Below are positions 24,093-34,858 of a DNA stretch of 36,760 bases, in pieces; within the stretch, counting starts at the first letter, position 1; each line of letters opens with the position of its first letter. The stretch is from Sphaerotilus sp. (GTDB taxonomy: Bacteria > Pseudomonadota > Gammaproteobacteria > Burkholderiales > Burkholderiaceae_C), in assembly GCF_013299175.1 (NCBI RefSeq), contig NZ_JAAFKF010000034.1, positions 1 to 36,760 of the forward strand, read 5' to 3'. The notes under the pieces were generated by a model that saw only the letters and a list, made by a program, of their open reading frames with translations, was not told where the DNA came from and ran no database searches. The position numbers and the translations under genes were made by a program.

Positions 24093-24878
24093 TCAGCCGA
24101 ATCGGCCGGTGATGTAGTCCTCGGTTTCCTTTTTCCGGGGCTTCATGAAAATATCAGACGTCGGACCAAATTCGATCAGATCACCCAGGTACATGTAGGC
24201 GGTGTAGTCCGAGCTGCGCGCGGCCTGCTGCATGTTGTGGGTGACGATGACCACCGTGTAATCGGATTTCAGCTCGTCGATCAACTCCTCGATCTTGCCG
24301 GTGGAGATGGGGTCGAGCGCCGAACACGGCTCATCGAGCAAGAGCACCTCGGGCTTGATCGCGATGCCGCGGGCGATGCACAGCCGCTGCTGCTGGCCAC
24401 CCGACAAGCCGGAGCCGCTCTTGTCGAGCTTGTCCTTGACTTCGTTCCAGAGCGCAGCCTTCTTCAGCGCCCATTCGACCCGCTCGTCCATCTCGACCCG
24501 CGGCAGGTTCTCGAACAGCTTCACCCCGAAGGCGATGTTGTCGTAGATCGACATCGGGAACGGCGTCGGCTTCTGGAACACCATGCCGACGCGGGCGCGG
24601 ATCAGCGAGATGTCTTCCTTGCTGGTCAGGATGTTCTGGCCATCGAGCAGGATTTCGCCCTCGGCGCGCTGCTCCGGGTACAGCTCGAACATGCGGTTGA
24701 AGGTGCGCAGCAGCGTGGACTTGCCGCAACCCGACGGCCCGATGAAGGCCGTGACCTTCTTTTCCGGGATGTCGAGGTGGATGTTCTTCAGCGCATGGAA
24801 ATTGCCGTAATAGAAATTCAGGTTCCGCACGGCCACCTTGATCTTTTCGGCGGTCGGCGTGGCGACTTTGGCGTCCAT
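24093..24878 (-). CDS. pstB: phosphate ABC transporter ATP-binding protein PstB
   Basis: ATPase of the high-affinity phosphate importer, 261 aa. Walker A is GPSGCGKST at 47-55, the signature is [16 protein letters not shown] and Walker B is [12 protein letters not shown], followed by [10 protein letters not shown] (H-loop). [13 protein letters not shown] and the C-terminal EDYITGRFG are PstB hallmarks. It begins 17 bases after pstA and precedes phoU in the operon. Confidence 0.98.
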   Translation of the reverse strand: MDAKVATPTAEKIKVAVRNLNFYYGNFHALKNIHLDIPEKKVTAFIGPSGCGKSTLLRTFNRMFELYPEQRAEGEILLDGQNILTSKEDISLIRARVGMVFQKPTPFPMSIYDNIAFGVKLFENLPRVEMDERVEWALKKAALWNEVKDKLDKSGSGLSGGQQQRLCIARGIAIKPEVLLLDEPCSALDPISTGKIEELIDELKSDYTVVIVTHNMQQAARSSDYTAYMYLGDLIEFGPTSDIFMKPRKKETEDYITGRFG

Positions 24879-24895
24879 CGGGGTGTCCTCGGTGT

Positions 24896-25774
24896 TCAGT
24901 GTTTGTTGCGCAGCAGGGTGCGCGCGACGACGTTCAGGGCCAGCACACCCACGGTGATCAGGAACACGCCCGCCCAGGCCAGCTTCTGCCAGTTCTCGTA
25001 AGGACTCATGGCGAACTTGTAGATCGTCACGGGCAGGCTGGCCATGGGTTCGTTCAGGTTGCTGGTCCAGAACTGGTTGGACAGCGCCGTGAACAGCAGC
25101 GGTGCGGTTTCACCGGAGATGCGCGCCACGGCCAGCAGCACACCGGTCATCACCCCGGCGCGGGCCGATTTCAGCGTGATCGACAGGATCACTTTCCACT
25201 TGGGCGTCCCCAGGGCATAGGCGGCTTCGCGCATCGCGTTCGGGATCAGGCTGAGCATGTTTTCGGTGGTGCGGATCACGACCGGAATCACGATCAGCGT
25301 CAGCGCCAGCACGCCCGCAAACCCGGAAAACGTCTTCAGCCGCGCGACCCAGACGCCATAGACGAACAGGCCGATCACGATCGACGGCGCCGACAGCAGG
25401 ATGTCGTTGATGAAGCGCGTGGCCCGGCCGAGCCAGTTGGTCTGGCCGTACTCCGCGAGGTACACGCCAGCCATCACCCCGATGGGCGTGCCGATCAGCG
25501 TGGCCAGCCCGACCATGGTCAGCGAGCCGAAGATCGCATTGAGCAGGCCGCCAGTCTCGGCCTGCGGTGGCGGCGTCATTTCGGTGAACGTGGCCAGCGT
25601 CAGCCCGCCCAGTCCCATGCGGATGGTTTCCACCAGGATCCAGATGAGCCAGAACAGCCCGAAGGCCATCGCGGCCATGGACAGGGTCAGGGCGACGGTG
25701 TTGACACGCTTGCGGTGGCGGTGCATGGCCAGCCGGGAGGCATGCGACGCAGTGGTGGTGGCAGCGGGATGCAT
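24896..25774 (-). CDS. pstA: phosphate ABC transporter permease PstA
   Basis: Inner-membrane permease of the Pst system, 292 aa with six helices. The EAA loop that contacts PstB reads [18 protein letters not shown]. The phosphate-permease signatures [15 protein letters not shown] and [15 protein letters not shown] are present. The ATG at 25774 shares its A with the pstC stop (TGATG), implying coupling; the longer in-frame extension to 26692 lies inside pstC and is rejected. Confidence 0.97.
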   Translation of the reverse strand: MHPAATTTASHASRLAMHRHRKRVNTVALTLSMAAMAFGLFWLIWILVETIRMGLGGLTLATFTEMTPPPQAETGGLLNAIFGSLTMVGLATLIGTPIGVMAGVYLAEYGQTNWLGRATRFINDILLSAPSIVIGLFVYGVWVARLKTFSGFAGVLALTLIVIPVVIRTTENMLSLIPNAMREAAYALGTPKWKVILSITLKSARAGVMTGVLLAVARISGETAPLLFTALSNQFWTSNLNEPMASLPVTIYKFAMSPYENWQKLAWAGVFLITVGVLALNVVARTLLRNKH

Positions 25775-26787
25775 CAGCGTCCCTCGCTTTTCTTGAGTTG
25801 CGCCAGCAGCACCTTGGACAAGGACAGCACGACGAAGGTGATGAAGAACAGCACCAGCCCGAGGTAGATCAGCGACGCCTGGTGCAGGCCCTCGCCCGCT
25901 TCGGCGAACTCGTTGGCCAGCGCCGAGGTGATGCTGTTGGCCGCCTCGAACAGGGACACAGAGTTCAGTTGGTTCATGTTGCCGATCACGAACGTGACCG
26001 CCATCGTTTCCCCGAGCGCACGCCCGAGGCCGAGCATGATGCCGCCCACGGCACCGGTCTTGGTGTAGGGCATGACCACCTTCCACACCACTTCCCAGGT
26101 GGTCGCGCCGAGTCCGTAGGCCGACTCCTTGAGCATGGGCGGCGTCACCTCGAACACGTCGCGCATCACGGACGCGATGAAGGGAATGATCATGATCGCC
26201 AGGATGATGCTGGCCGACAGGATGCCAATGCCCACCGGCGGGCCGGACACCAGCTCGCTCAGCACCGGCACACCGGCAAACACCACCTGCAGCGGCTGCT
26301 GGACAAACTGCGCCAGGATCGGGCCGAACACCATCAGCCCCCACATGCCATAGACGATCGATGGCACGGCCGCCAGCAGCTCGACCGCAATCCCGAGCGG
26401 CCGCTTCAGCCACGCCGGGGACAATTCGGTCAGGAACACGGCGATGCCGAAACTCACCGGCACCGCGATCAGCAGCGCGATGAACGAGGTCATCAGCGTG
26501 CCGTAGATCATCACGAGACCGCCGTAGCGGTTTTCGACCGGATCCCAGTCGCTGCGCCACAGGAAGGACAGACCGTACTCGCGGATGGCCGGCATCGCGC
26601 CACCGACCAGCGAAACGAGGATGCCCGCCAGCAGTGCCAGCGTCAGCCAGGCGCACAACTGCGCCACGCAGGCGAACAGCGCGTCCGCCCACGGACGGCG
26701 AACAGCAGCGCGACGCCCCTCTGATCCAGATCTTTCAGCCATGTTCAATGTGGTTTCCAGCGAATGTGCCGGGAGTGTAGCGGCCAT
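25774..26787 (-). CDS. pstC: phosphate ABC transporter permease PstC
   Basis: Inner-membrane permease of the Pst system, 337 aa. Signatures are [13 protein letters not shown], the EAA loop [18 protein letters not shown] and [19 protein letters not shown]. The start at 26787 is supported by GAGGAG five bases upstream; the in-frame ATG at 26742 has no good Shine-Dalgarno. About 100 bases separate it from pstS, holding a strong hairpin. Confidence 0.97.
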   Translation of the reverse strand: MAATLPAHSLETTLNMAERSGSEGRRAAVRRPWADALFACVAQLCAWLTLALLAGILVSLVGGAMPAIREYGLSFLWRSDWDPVENRYGGLVMIYGTLMTSFIALLIAVPVSFGIAVFLTELSPAWLKRPLGIAVELLAAVPSIVYGMWGLMVFGPILAQFVQQPLQVVFAGVPVLSELVSGPPVGIGILSASIILAIMIIPFIASVMRDVFEVTPPMLKESAYGLGATTWEVVWKVVMPYTKTGAVGGIMLGLGRALGETMAVTFVIGNMNQLNSVSLFEAANSITSALANEFAEAGEGLHQASLIYLGLVLFFITFVVLSLSKVLLAQLKKSEGR

Positions 26788-26822
26788 GGGTGCTCCTCAG
26801 GACAGGCGGACAAGGCAGTGCG

Positions 26823-26852
26823 CCCGCTGCGGGTCCACCGACCACCAGCGGG
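26823..26852 (-). promoter_or_regulatory. hairpin in the pstS-pstC gap
   Basis: CCCGCTG (26823-26829) pairs with CAGCGGG (26846-26852); inside, GGTC (32-35) pairs with GACC (40-43). No T-run follows on either strand. It may stabilise the pstS mRNA 3' end or partly block readthrough so that the binding protein is made in excess over the membrane parts. Confidence 0.6.
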
Positions 26853-26887
26853 TACAGCAGGCCATCTGGTGCTTCGGTCCGGTGCCT

Positions 26888-27925
26888 TTATTTGTAGGCG
26901 ATCGGCTTGCCGGAAGTGTCCTTGAGGTCGCCCCACTGCTTGCGCACGAGCGCCTTGAGCGTGTCCGGCAGCGCCACGTATTCGAGGTCGCTGGCCTGCT
27001 TGTCGCCGTTGGCGTAGGCCCACTCGAAGAACTTGAGCGAAGCCGAGGCTTGCGCCGGCTTGTCCTGCACCTTGTGCATCAGGATGAAGGTGGCCCCGGT
27101 CAGCGGCCAGGCGTCCTTGCCCGGCTGGTTGGTCAGCACCTGGTAGAAGGTCTTGGACCAGTCCGCACCAGCCGCTGCGGCCTTGAAGTTGGCGTCATCC
27201 GGCACCACAAAGTTGCCAGCGGCGTTCTTCAGCGCCACATGCGCCATCTTGTTCTGCTTGGCATAGGCGTATTCGACGTAGCCAATCGAATTTGGCAGGC
27301 GCTGCACGAAGGCGGAGACACCCTCGTTGCCCTTGCCACCCGCGCCCGTCGGCCAGTTCACGGCCGTGCCTTCACCGACCTTGGTTTTCCACTCGGCATT
27401 CACCTTCGACAGGTAGTTCGTGAAGAGGAAGCTGGTGCCCGAGCCATCCGCACGGCGCACCACGGCGATCGCCGCATCCGGCAGCGGCACGCCCGGATTC
27501 AGCGCCACGAGCGCAGGATCGCTCCACTTGGTGACTTTGCCGAGGAAGATGTCCGCCAGCAGCTCACCCGACAGCTTGATCTGACCCGGCTGGATGCCCT
27601 TGATGTTGACCACCGGCACCACACCACCAATGACGGTCGGGAATTGCACCAGACCGTCCTTGGCCAGTTCGTCGTCGTGCAGCGGGGCATCCGTGGCCCC
27701 GAAATCGACCGTCTTGCCCTTGATCTGCTTGACACCGGCGCCAGAGCCGACCGACTGGTAGTTGATGCGCGCACCGGTGGCCTTGTTGTAGGAATCGGCC
27801 CACTTGGCATAGACCGGCGCGGGGAACGAAGCACCGGCACCCGTGGCGTCCTGCGCTGCGGCGAGGCTGGCGGCGGCGGTCAGGGTCAAGGCCAGCATCG
27901 TCTGGCCGATCGTGCGAATGTTCAT
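26888..27925 (-). CDS. pstS: phosphate ABC transporter periplasmic binding protein PstS
   Basis: Periplasmic phosphate-binding protein, 345 aa. A signal peptide is seen at 1-24 (hydrophobic [15 protein letters not shown], cleavage expected after AAA before QDATGAG). The mature N-terminus [33 protein letters not shown] and [16 protein letters not shown] are PstS phosphate-pocket motifs. The ATG 27925 has GAGGAAG six bases upstream; an upstream in-frame start at 27949 is rejected. It is the first gene of the pst-pho operon, with a PHO-box promoter 62 bases upstream of the ATG. Confidence 0.98.
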   Translation of the reverse strand: MNIRTIGQTMLALTLTAAASLAAAQDATGAGASFPAPVYAKWADSYNKATGARINYQSVGSGAGVKQIKGKTVDFGATDAPLHDDELAKDGLVQFPTVIGGVVPVVNIKGIQPGQIKLSGELLADIFLGKVTKWSDPALVALNPGVPLPDAAIAVVRRADGSGTSFLFTNYLSKVNAEWKTKVGEGTAVNWPTGAGGKGNEGVSAFVQRLPNSIGYVEYAYAKQNKMAHVALKNAAGNFVVPDDANFKAAAAGADWSKTFYQVLTNQPGKDAWPLTGATFILMHKVQDKPAQASASLKFFEWAYANGDKQASDLEYVALPDTLKALVRKQWGDLKDTSGKPIAYK

Positions 27926-27970
27926 GTAGCTTCCTCTGGTACGGACCACGGCACGTTGCCGATGGGGGCG

Positions 27971-28004
27971 ATCCTAGGGATGGATTGTGACAAATTCATG
28001 ACGA
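27971..28004 (-). promoter_or_regulatory. pstS: PHO-box promoter of pstS
   Basis: Reading the minus strand, TCGTCAT-GAAT-TTGTCAC (28004-27987) fits the 7-4-7 direct-repeat PHO box (consensus CTGTCAT-AWAW-CTGTCAY) with 5/7 and 6/7 matches. TAGGAT at 27976-27971 is a -10 placed 10 bases after the box, the spacing usual for PhoB-activated promoters. Confidence 0.85.
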
Positions 28005-28031
28005 CGTTCAGGCCCGCCGACCGCCAGATGT

Positions 28032-28065
28032 GCGTCACGGAACCGTCACACAACCCAAGAAGAAT
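28032..28065 (+). promoter_or_regulatory. second, divergent PHO-box-like promoter before the fasciclin gene
   Basis: GCGTCAC-GGAA-CCGTCAC at 28032-28049 is a 7-4-7 direct repeat (CGTCAC twice, 11 bases apart) resembling a PHO box, on the + strand. AAGAAT at 28060-28065 lies 10 bases after it and could be the -10. The start codon of the fasciclin gene is at 28093. Confidence 0.6.
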
Positions 28066-28092
28066 GTGCAGTTCGTTGAACGAGGAGCTTGC

Positions 28093-28584
28093 ATGAACAG
28101 ACACAAACGTCTTTGGTTGTTGGCGATGGCCGGTGTGAGTGCCTGGACCTTGTCCGGCTGTGCCGCACTGGGCACGCCCCCTTCGATCGCGGCCACGCTG
28201 GCGTCCACGCCAGAGCTGTCCACGCTGTCGCGACTGGTGCAGCAAGCCGGTCTGACCGACGCCCTGAATGGCGAAGGCCCGCTCACCGTGTTCGCGCCAT
28301 CGAACGAGGCATTCCAGTCGGTGCCGGCCAAGACCCTGGAGGCCCTGGGGCGTGACCCGGCGGGGCTGAAGGCACTGCTCTCCTACCATGTGGTGCCCGC
28401 GCGCTTGCCGGCGGCGGCCATCACCAATGGCAAGGTCACGTCGCTCGAAGGCTCGGCGCTGACCACCTCGCGCGCCGGAGAGTTCGTGACCATCGAGGAA
28501 GCACTGGTCACGCGCGCTGACATCGCAGCACGCAATGGCACCATCCACATCGTGGACCGCGTGCTGGTACCGCCGAAGCGTTGA
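28093..28584 (+). CDS. fasciclin-domain lipoprotein
   Basis: A 163-residue predicted outer- or inner-membrane lipoprotein with one FAS1 (fasciclin) domain. The signal peptide ends in the lipobox LSGC with C23. The FAS1 H1/H2 motifs are visible as GPLTVFAPSNEAFQSV and SYHVVPARL, with the C-terminal NGTIHIVDRVLVPP. FAS1 proteins usually act in adhesion or cell-surface interactions; the exact role is unknown. The ATG at 28093 has GAGGAG about six bases upstream; the longer frame from 28030 would start inside the promoter. It is transcribed away from pstS and has a PHO-box-like element of its own, so it may respond to phosphate starvation. Confidence 0.92.
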   Translation: MNRHKRLWLLAMAGVSAWTLSGCAALGTPPSIAATLASTPELSTLSRLVQQAGLTDALNGEGPLTVFAPSNEAFQSVPAKTLEALGRDPAGLKALLSYHVVPARLPAAAITNGKVTSLEGSALTTSRAGEFVTIEEALVTRADIAARNGTIHIVDRVLVPPKR

Positions 28585-28629
28585 ACCGACAAGACTGAAA
28601 CCCGTCGGAGCGCCACTGACTCGACACAC

Positions 28630-28651
28630 AACCCGGCGGATCTGCCGGGTT
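28630..28651. terminator. likely bidirectional terminator between the fasciclin gene and glmM
   Basis: AACCCGGC (28630-28637) pairs with GCCGGGTT (28644-28651) around GGATCT. T-tracts are weak on both sides, but the stem sits between two convergent genes. Confidence 0.65.
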
Positions 28652-28674
28652 GTTCATGGTCGGTCAGGCGGGAT

Positions 28675-30009
28675 TCAGGCTTGGGCCACCAGATCGGCCA
28701 GTCGCTGCGCGCAGCGGCGTGCCACGTCGGCGTCTTGCGCCTCCACCATCACGCGCAGCAGGGGTTCCGTGCCCGACGCCCGGATCAGGACGCGGCCGGT
28801 GTCACCGAGTTCCGCGTTGATGCGTGCCTCCTCGGCGAACAGGGCCTGGTTGCTCTTCCAGTCCTGACCGGGCGCCAGCCGGATATTGAGCAGCGTCTGC
28901 GGGAACAGCTCGACCCCGTCCAGCAGCTCCGCCAGGGACTTGCAGGAACGCTGTTGCGCCTGCAGCACCTGCAGCGCGCTGACGATGCCGTCGCCCGTCG
29001 TGTGGCGGTCCAGTGCCAGCAGGTGGCCGGAGCCTTCGCCGCCAAGCTGCCAGCCGCGGCGGGACAGCTCTTCGAGGATGTAGCGGTCCCCCACCTTGGC
29101 GCGCACGAACTCGATGCCCTTGCGCTTGATCGCCACCTCGACGGCCATGTTGGTCATCAGCGTACCGACGACACCCGGCACGGTTTCGCCATGCGCCAGC
29201 CGATCGACCACCATCACGTAGAGCAGCTCATCGCCGTTGTAGAGGCGCCCGGCCCCATCGACGACCTGCAGCCGGTCGGCGTCACCGTCGAGGGCAATGC
29301 CGTAGTCGGCGCGGTGCAGCTTCACGGCATCGACCAGCGCCTGCGGTGACGTGGCGCCCACACCGTCGTTGATGTTGTAACCGTCCGGCTCGCAGCCGAT
29401 GCGGATGACCTCGGCGCCCAGCTCGTGGAACACGTCCGGCGCGATGTGGTAGGCCGCCCCGTTGGCACCATCGACCACGATCTTGAGACCCTTGAGCGAC
29501 AGATCGTTCGAGAACGTCGATTTGCAGAATTCGAGGTAGCGGCCCGGCGCATCGTTCAACCGGCGGGCGCGGCCGAGTGCGCTGGAGTCGGACCAGAGCG
29601 GTTCGGCGGCGAGTGCGGCCTCGACCTCCTCTTCCCAGGCGTCCGGCAGCTTTTCGCCGCGGGCCGAGAAGAACTTGATGCCGTTGTCGGCGTAGGGGTT
29701 GTGCGAGGCACTGATGACCACGCCCAGACTGAGCCGCAGCGCGCGGGTCAGGTAGGCAACGCCCGGCGTCGGCAGCGGGCCGGTCAGCATCACGTCCACG
29801 CCCGCCGAGTTCAGCCCGGCCTCCAGCGCCGACTCCAGCATGTAGCCGGAAATGCGGGTGTCCTTGCCGATCAGTACCACAGGACGCTCATGGGTCGCCC
29901 GCAGCACACGGCCGACGGCGTTGCCCAGCCGCAGCACGAAATCCGGCGTGATCGGATAGGTGCCGACTGCGCCGCGGATCCCGTCCGTCCCAAAATACTT
30001 TCTGCTCAT
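28675..30009 (-). CDS. glmM: phosphoglucosamine mutase GlmM
   Basis: Interconverts glucosamine-6-phosphate and glucosamine-1-phosphate for UDP-GlcNAc, hence peptidoglycan and LPS. It is 444 aa. The N-terminal [10 protein letters not shown] is typical of GlmM. The phosphoserine loop is [13 protein letters not shown] with S102, the Mg loop ALDGDADR and the sugar loop GEGSGH. The C-terminal [14 protein letters not shown] binds phosphate. The ATG 30009 was chosen at [10 protein letters not shown]; the in-frame extension to 30243 lies in folP. It is 97 bases after folP, the order seen in many proteobacteria. Confidence 0.98.
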   Translation of the reverse strand: MSRKYFGTDGIRGAVGTYPITPDFVLRLGNAVGRVLRATHERPVVLIGKDTRISGYMLESALEAGLNSAGVDVMLTGPLPTPGVAYLTRALRLSLGVVISASHNPYADNGIKFFSARGEKLPDAWEEEVEAALAAEPLWSDSSALGRARRLNDAPGRYLEFCKSTFSNDLSLKGLKIVVDGANGAAYHIAPDVFHELGAEVIRIGCEPDGYNINDGVGATSPQALVDAVKLHRADYGIALDGDADRLQVVDGAGRLYNGDELLYVMVVDRLAHGETVPGVVGTLMTNMAVEVAIKRKGIEFVRAKVGDRYILEELSRRGWQLGGEGSGHLLALDRHTTGDGIVSALQVLQAQQRSCKSLAELLDGVELFPQTLLNIRLAPGQDWKSNQALFAEEARINAELGDTGRVLIRASGTEPLLRVMVEAQDADVARRCAQRLADLVAQA

Positions 30010-30106
30010 GTCGATCCCGTCCCGTGAGGCAATTTCAGTTGAATCGCCGATGTTACCGAGGCTTGACGACATTTCCTTAATGCAGCACAGGGATGGGAAA
30101 CACCCA

Positions 30107-30967
30107 TCACAGCAAACCGGCGGCTCTCCACACTTTGAGCGCGTCAACCGTCGCGTCCACATCGTGGACACGAAGGATCCGTGCGCCGCAGTGGGCCGCT
30201 GCCAGCGCCGCTGCCACGCTGGCGCTGAGACGGTCCTGCGCACCCTTGCCCGTCACGGCGCCCAGCGAAGACTTGCGCGACCACCCTGCCAGCACCGAAT
30301 AGCCTAGCGCCAACAGATCCCGCTGACCGCGCACCAGCGCAAAGTTGTCCTCCACGCGCTTGCCGAAACCGATGCCCGGATCCAGCACGATGCGGTCGCG
30401 ATCGACCCCGAGCGCCACCAGGGCAGCCGCGCGCTCGGACAGGAAATCGCGCACCTCGGCGACGACATCGGCATGGCGCGGTGCTGCCTGCATCGTCTGC
30501 GGCACGCCCGACATGTGCATCAGGCAGATGCCGCACTGCGGATGACGGGCCACCACCTCCACCGCCCCCTCGGCCCCCAGCGCATGGATGTCGTTGACGA
30601 TGTCGGCGCCCAGGTCCAGCGCCCGTTGCATGACCTCGGGCTTGCAGGTGTCGATCGACAGCGGAACGCCCAATGACATGGCGGCCCGCAGCACGGGCGC
30701 GATGCGCTGCCACTCCTGCGCCCACGGGATGGATTCGGCCCCAGGGCGGCTCGATTCACCTCCGATGTCCAGCAGATCCGCTCCTTGGCGCAGCAGAAGC
30801 TCGCCATGCGCCAGCGCCTCGGACGCACAGGAACGCCCGCCATCGAAGAACGAATCGGGCGTGACGTTGACGATGCCCATGACGCGCACGGTCTGCAGGT
30901 CGATCGCGAAGCGGGTGGTGGTCCACACTGGACCAGTGGACGTTGAGGCGGGTGAAGGCGGTGTCAT
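30107..30967 (-). CDS. folP: dihydropteroate synthase FolP
   Basis: Condenses p-aminobenzoate with 6-hydroxymethyl-dihydropterin diphosphate in folate synthesis; target of sulfonamides. It is 286 aa. Motifs are [16 protein letters not shown] (pterin/phosphate), [54 protein letters not shown] and the C-terminal ILRVHDV. The start ATG 30967 is preferred; a TTG in frame at 30979 falls inside the ftsH terminator hairpin. No clear Shine-Dalgarno is seen. The gene lies between ftsH and glmM. Confidence 0.97.
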   Translation of the reverse strand: MTPPSPASTSTGPVWTTTRFAIDLQTVRVMGIVNVTPDSFFDGGRSCASEALAHGELLLRQGADLLDIGGESSRPGAESIPWAQEWQRIAPVLRAAMSLGVPLSIDTCKPEVMQRALDLGADIVNDIHALGAEGAVEVVARHPQCGICLMHMSGVPQTMQAAPRHADVVAEVRDFLSERAAALVALGVDRDRIVLDPGIGFGKRVEDNFALVRGQRDLLALGYSVLAGWSRKSSLGAVTGKGAQDRLSASVAAALAAAHCGARILRVHDVDATVDALKVWRAAGLL

Positions 30968-30977
30968 CGTGGAATGC

Positions 30978-31004
30978 AAAACGGGGCTTTCGCCCCGTTT
31001 TTTC
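30978..31004 (-). terminator. intrinsic terminator after ftsH, just before folP
   Basis: AAAACGGGGC (30978-30987) pairs with GCCCCGTTTT (30992-31001) around a four-base loop (GAAA on the minus strand). T-runs lie on both sides, so it works on either strand. It ends 10 bases before the folP ATG at 30967, leaving no room for a promoter after it. Confidence 0.85.
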
Positions 31005-31036
31005 GGTGTGGATCGGTGTTCAGCTCAAGGTTCAGG

Positions 31037-32944
<1,908 letters not shown>

Positions 32945-33028
32945 CGCGGCTCCTTCTTAGATTCGAACACGCCCCGGGTCGGGGCCTTGCGTGCCGCTTG
33001 GTACGCACCTACGCGGTAGATGAGGACG

Positions 33029-33055
33029 ATTCTAGTGCAGTCAACCCCCCGCCAA
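33029..33055 (-). promoter_or_regulatory. ftsH: weak candidate promoter for ftsH in the rlmE-ftsH gap
   Basis: On the minus strand TAGAAT (33034-33029) has TTGGCG 15 bases upstream (33055-33050). The 192-base gap (32945-33136) also holds an 8-bp direct repeat ATGTGTAC twice at 33096-33111. No sigma-32 consensus was recognised. Confidence 0.3.
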
Positions 33056-33136
33056 GCTGATGTTTGCGGGGCAACCCTCACCTTGAACAGGGCGTATGTG
33101 TACATGTGTACATTCACACCCGAACCCGACTTCGCC

Positions 33137-33823
33137 TCAACTTCGCTTGCCAGCGTTTTTCAGACCCAGGCCCACCAGAAAGGTTTCGGCCGATTTGTCA
33201 CGAGACGCTTTGGGCTTGATGGGTTTGACCACCCGGAAATGGTCCTTGAACAACTGTACCAGTTGGCTATATCCACTCCCGTGGAACACCTTGCACACCA
33301 GCACCCCGTCCGGCCGCAGATGTGCCTGTGCAAAGTCGATGGCCAGCTCGATCAGGTGGGCGATGCGCGCAGAGTCCGACACCTCGATGCCCGACAGGTT
33401 CGGCGCCATGTCCGACACCACGACATCGACCGCACGCCCACCCAGCACGTCCACCAACTGCTGCAGCACGGCGTCTTCGCGGAAGTCCCCCTGGATGAAA
33501 TGCACCCCCTCGATCGGCTCGAATTCGAGCAGGTCCAGCGCGATGATGGTCCCGTTGAGTTCGCCTGCCGCCGCGCCGCCCGTGCCCGCCTCTTTCGGCG
33601 CAAACCGTCGCCGCAGGTACTGGCTCCAGGCGCCAGGCACGGCCCCCAGGTCCACCACCACCTGCCCCGGCCGGAACAGGTGGAACGTCTCGTCGATTTC
33701 CTTGAGCTTGTAGGCGGCGCGGGCGCGGTAGCCGTCGCGTTTGGACTGCCGGACGTAGGGATCGGTCAGGTGCTCGTTGAGCCACGCCTTGTTGATCTTC
33801 TTGCTTTTACTGTCGATCTTCAT
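33137..33823 (-). CDS. rlmE: 23S rRNA 2'-O-ribose U2552 methyltransferase RlmE (FtsJ/RrmJ)
   Basis: Methylates U2552 of 23S rRNA late in 50S assembly. It is 228 aa. The SAM motif is [16 protein letters not shown]. The catalytic K-D-K-E tetrad is K39 (AAYKLKEID), D138 (VVSDMAPN), K178 (LVCKVFHG) and E213 (SAETFLVG). The C-terminal [17 protein letters not shown] is typical. It is transcribed divergently from yhbY with a 50-base gap, and precedes ftsH, as in many proteobacteria. A G-rich stretch capable of quadruplex formation lies immediately upstream of its start. Confidence 0.97.
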   Translation of the reverse strand: MKIDSKSKKINKAWLNEHLTDPYVRQSKRDGYRARAAYKLKEIDETFHLFRPGQVVVDLGAVPGAWSQYLRRRFAPKEAGTGGAAAGELNGTIIALDLLEFEPIEGVHFIQGDFREDAVLQQLVDVLGGRAVDVVVSDMAPNLSGIEVSDSARIAHLIELAIDFAQAHLRPDGVLVCKVFHGSGYSQLVQLFKDHFRVVKPIKPKASRDKSAETFLVGLGLKNAGKRS

Positions 33824-33831
33824 TTTTCAAT

Positions 33832-33858
33832 CCCAAACCTGACCCCAGCCCCAACCCC
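33832..33858 (-). promoter_or_regulatory. rlmE: G-quadruplex-capable motif in the rlmE leader
   Basis: On the minus strand GGGG-TT-GGGG-CT-GGGG-TCAGGTTT-GGG runs from 33858 to 33832, with the last tract only eight bases before the rlmE ATG. Four G-tracts with loops of 2, 2 and 8 bases can form a three-tetrad quadruplex. The first units (TTGGGG) look like a short hexamer repeat. Confidence 0.55.
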
Positions 33859-33873
33859 AACGATAATGGCGAC

Positions 33874-34359
33874 ATGGCTGCCATCCAATTGACCCCGGCC
33901 CAGCGCAAGGAACACCGCGCTGAGGCCCACCACCTCGACCCCGTCGTCATGATCGGGTCCGAAGGACTTACCCCTGCCGTTCTCAAGGAGATCGACTCTG
34001 CCCTCAATGCCCACGGACTGATCAAGGTCCGCGTCTTCAGCGACGACCGCGCAGCGCGTGAAGCCCTGCTGACGTCGCTGGCCGATGACCTGGAAGCTGC
34101 ACCGATCCAGCACATCGGCAAACTGCTGGTGCTCTGGCGCCCGCTGCCCGCCAAGGAAGAACGTGCCCTCTCGGCCGACCGGCGTGCTGCGGCACCCCGC
34201 GTCGTCAAGCTGCTGACGTTCTCGAAAAGCGGCTCGCAGCGCGCCCAGGTCAAGAAGCTCACCATCTTCGGCAACCAGCGCCTGACCGTCGGCGGCATCG
34301 TCAAGCGGTCCAAGAAACGCCTCATCGGCACCAAGAAGCGCGCCCAGAGCAGCGAGTGA
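33874..34359 (+). CDS. yhbY: YhbY-family RNA-binding (CRM) protein with a basic tail
   Basis: Ribosome-assembly-associated RNA-binding protein, 161 aa. The CRM domain (about 1-95) shows LTPAQRKEHRAEAHHLDPVV, MIGSEGLTPAVLKEIDSAL and the C-terminal HIGKLLVLWRP; GSEGLT corresponds to the GxxG-type RNA-binding loop. E. coli YhbY has 97 aa; here a 65-residue basic extension follows (KKLTIFGNQRLTVGGIVKRS, KKRLIGTKKRA). It is divergent from rlmE and is followed by a terminator. Confidence 0.93.
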   Translation: MAAIQLTPAQRKEHRAEAHHLDPVVMIGSEGLTPAVLKEIDSALNAHGLIKVRVFSDDRAAREALLTSLADDLEAAPIQHIGKLLVLWRPLPAKEERALSADRRAAAPRVVKLLTFSKSGSQRAQVKKLTIFGNQRLTVGGIVKRSKKRLIGTKKRAQSSE

Positions 34360-34367
34360 CCGTCCCC

Positions 34368-34399
34368 GGAAGCGCCCGACCTGCGGCGCTTCCTTCTTC
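34368..34399 (+). terminator. intrinsic terminator after yhbY
   Basis: GGAAGCGCC (34368-34376) pairs with GGCGCTTCC (34385-34393) around an eight-base loop, followed by TTCTTC. It lies nine bases after the yhbY stop and before the convergent DUF4149 gene. Confidence 0.8.
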
Positions 34400-34406
34400 C
34401 CGCTGC

Positions 34407-34853
34407 TCAGTGCGCCCCGGCCCCGCGCCAGACCAGCGCCAGCAGCAGCAACCCCTTCAGCGCGAACAGGGCACTGGAGAATCCGTGCAGGGCGCCAAAA
34501 CTCCACCGCCCCTGGCCTGCCCGTGCCGCTTCCATCATCGGCTGCAAGGCGAAGTAGCCCAGCACCGTGCAGAACAGCGCACCCAGCACCAGCAGCACAT
34601 TCACCGACAGCACCGAGCCTTGACCGGCCTGCATCCGCAGCGCCGCCAGCCGCCGCTCGGCCAGGAACAGCACCACCGCCAACGCCAGCGCAGCAAGGGC
34701 CTCGATGCGGAACATGTGGCCCGCCAGCCGTCCGGCGTCGGCGCGCTCCAGCCCGGCAAACAGCACCGGCGCCGCCACCGCGGCCAGCGTCAGCACCAAC
34801 CCCAGCCACACTGCGGCCACCAGCGTTCGCACCTGTCTCAGCATGGTCGTCAT
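34407..34853 (-). CDS. DUF4149-type membrane protein
   Basis: A 148-residue inner-membrane protein with four predicted helices (VAAVWLGLVLTLAAVAAPVL; ALAALALAVVLFLAE; VLLVLGALFCTVLGYFAL; ALFALKGLLLLALVW). The layout matches DUF4149 proteins found next to greA in betaproteobacteria. Function unknown. The ATG 34853 lies five bases after the greA stop, without a strong Shine-Dalgarno; an ATG at 34844 (MLRQVR) is an alternative start. Confidence 0.85.
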   Translation of the reverse strand: MTTMLRQVRTLVAAVWLGLVLTLAAVAAPVLFAGLERADAGRLAGHMFRIEALAALALAVVLFLAERRLAALRMQAGQGSVLSVNVLLVLGALFCTVLGYFALQPMMEAARAGQGRWSFGALHGFSSALFALKGLLLLALVWRGAGAH

Positions 34854-34858
34854 CCGGC

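Noticed and set aside
33096-33111. ATGTGTAC direct repeat in the rlmE-ftsH gap
   Set aside because: Two copies of an 8-mer with no matching promoter geometry; noted in the gap entry but not supported as an operator.
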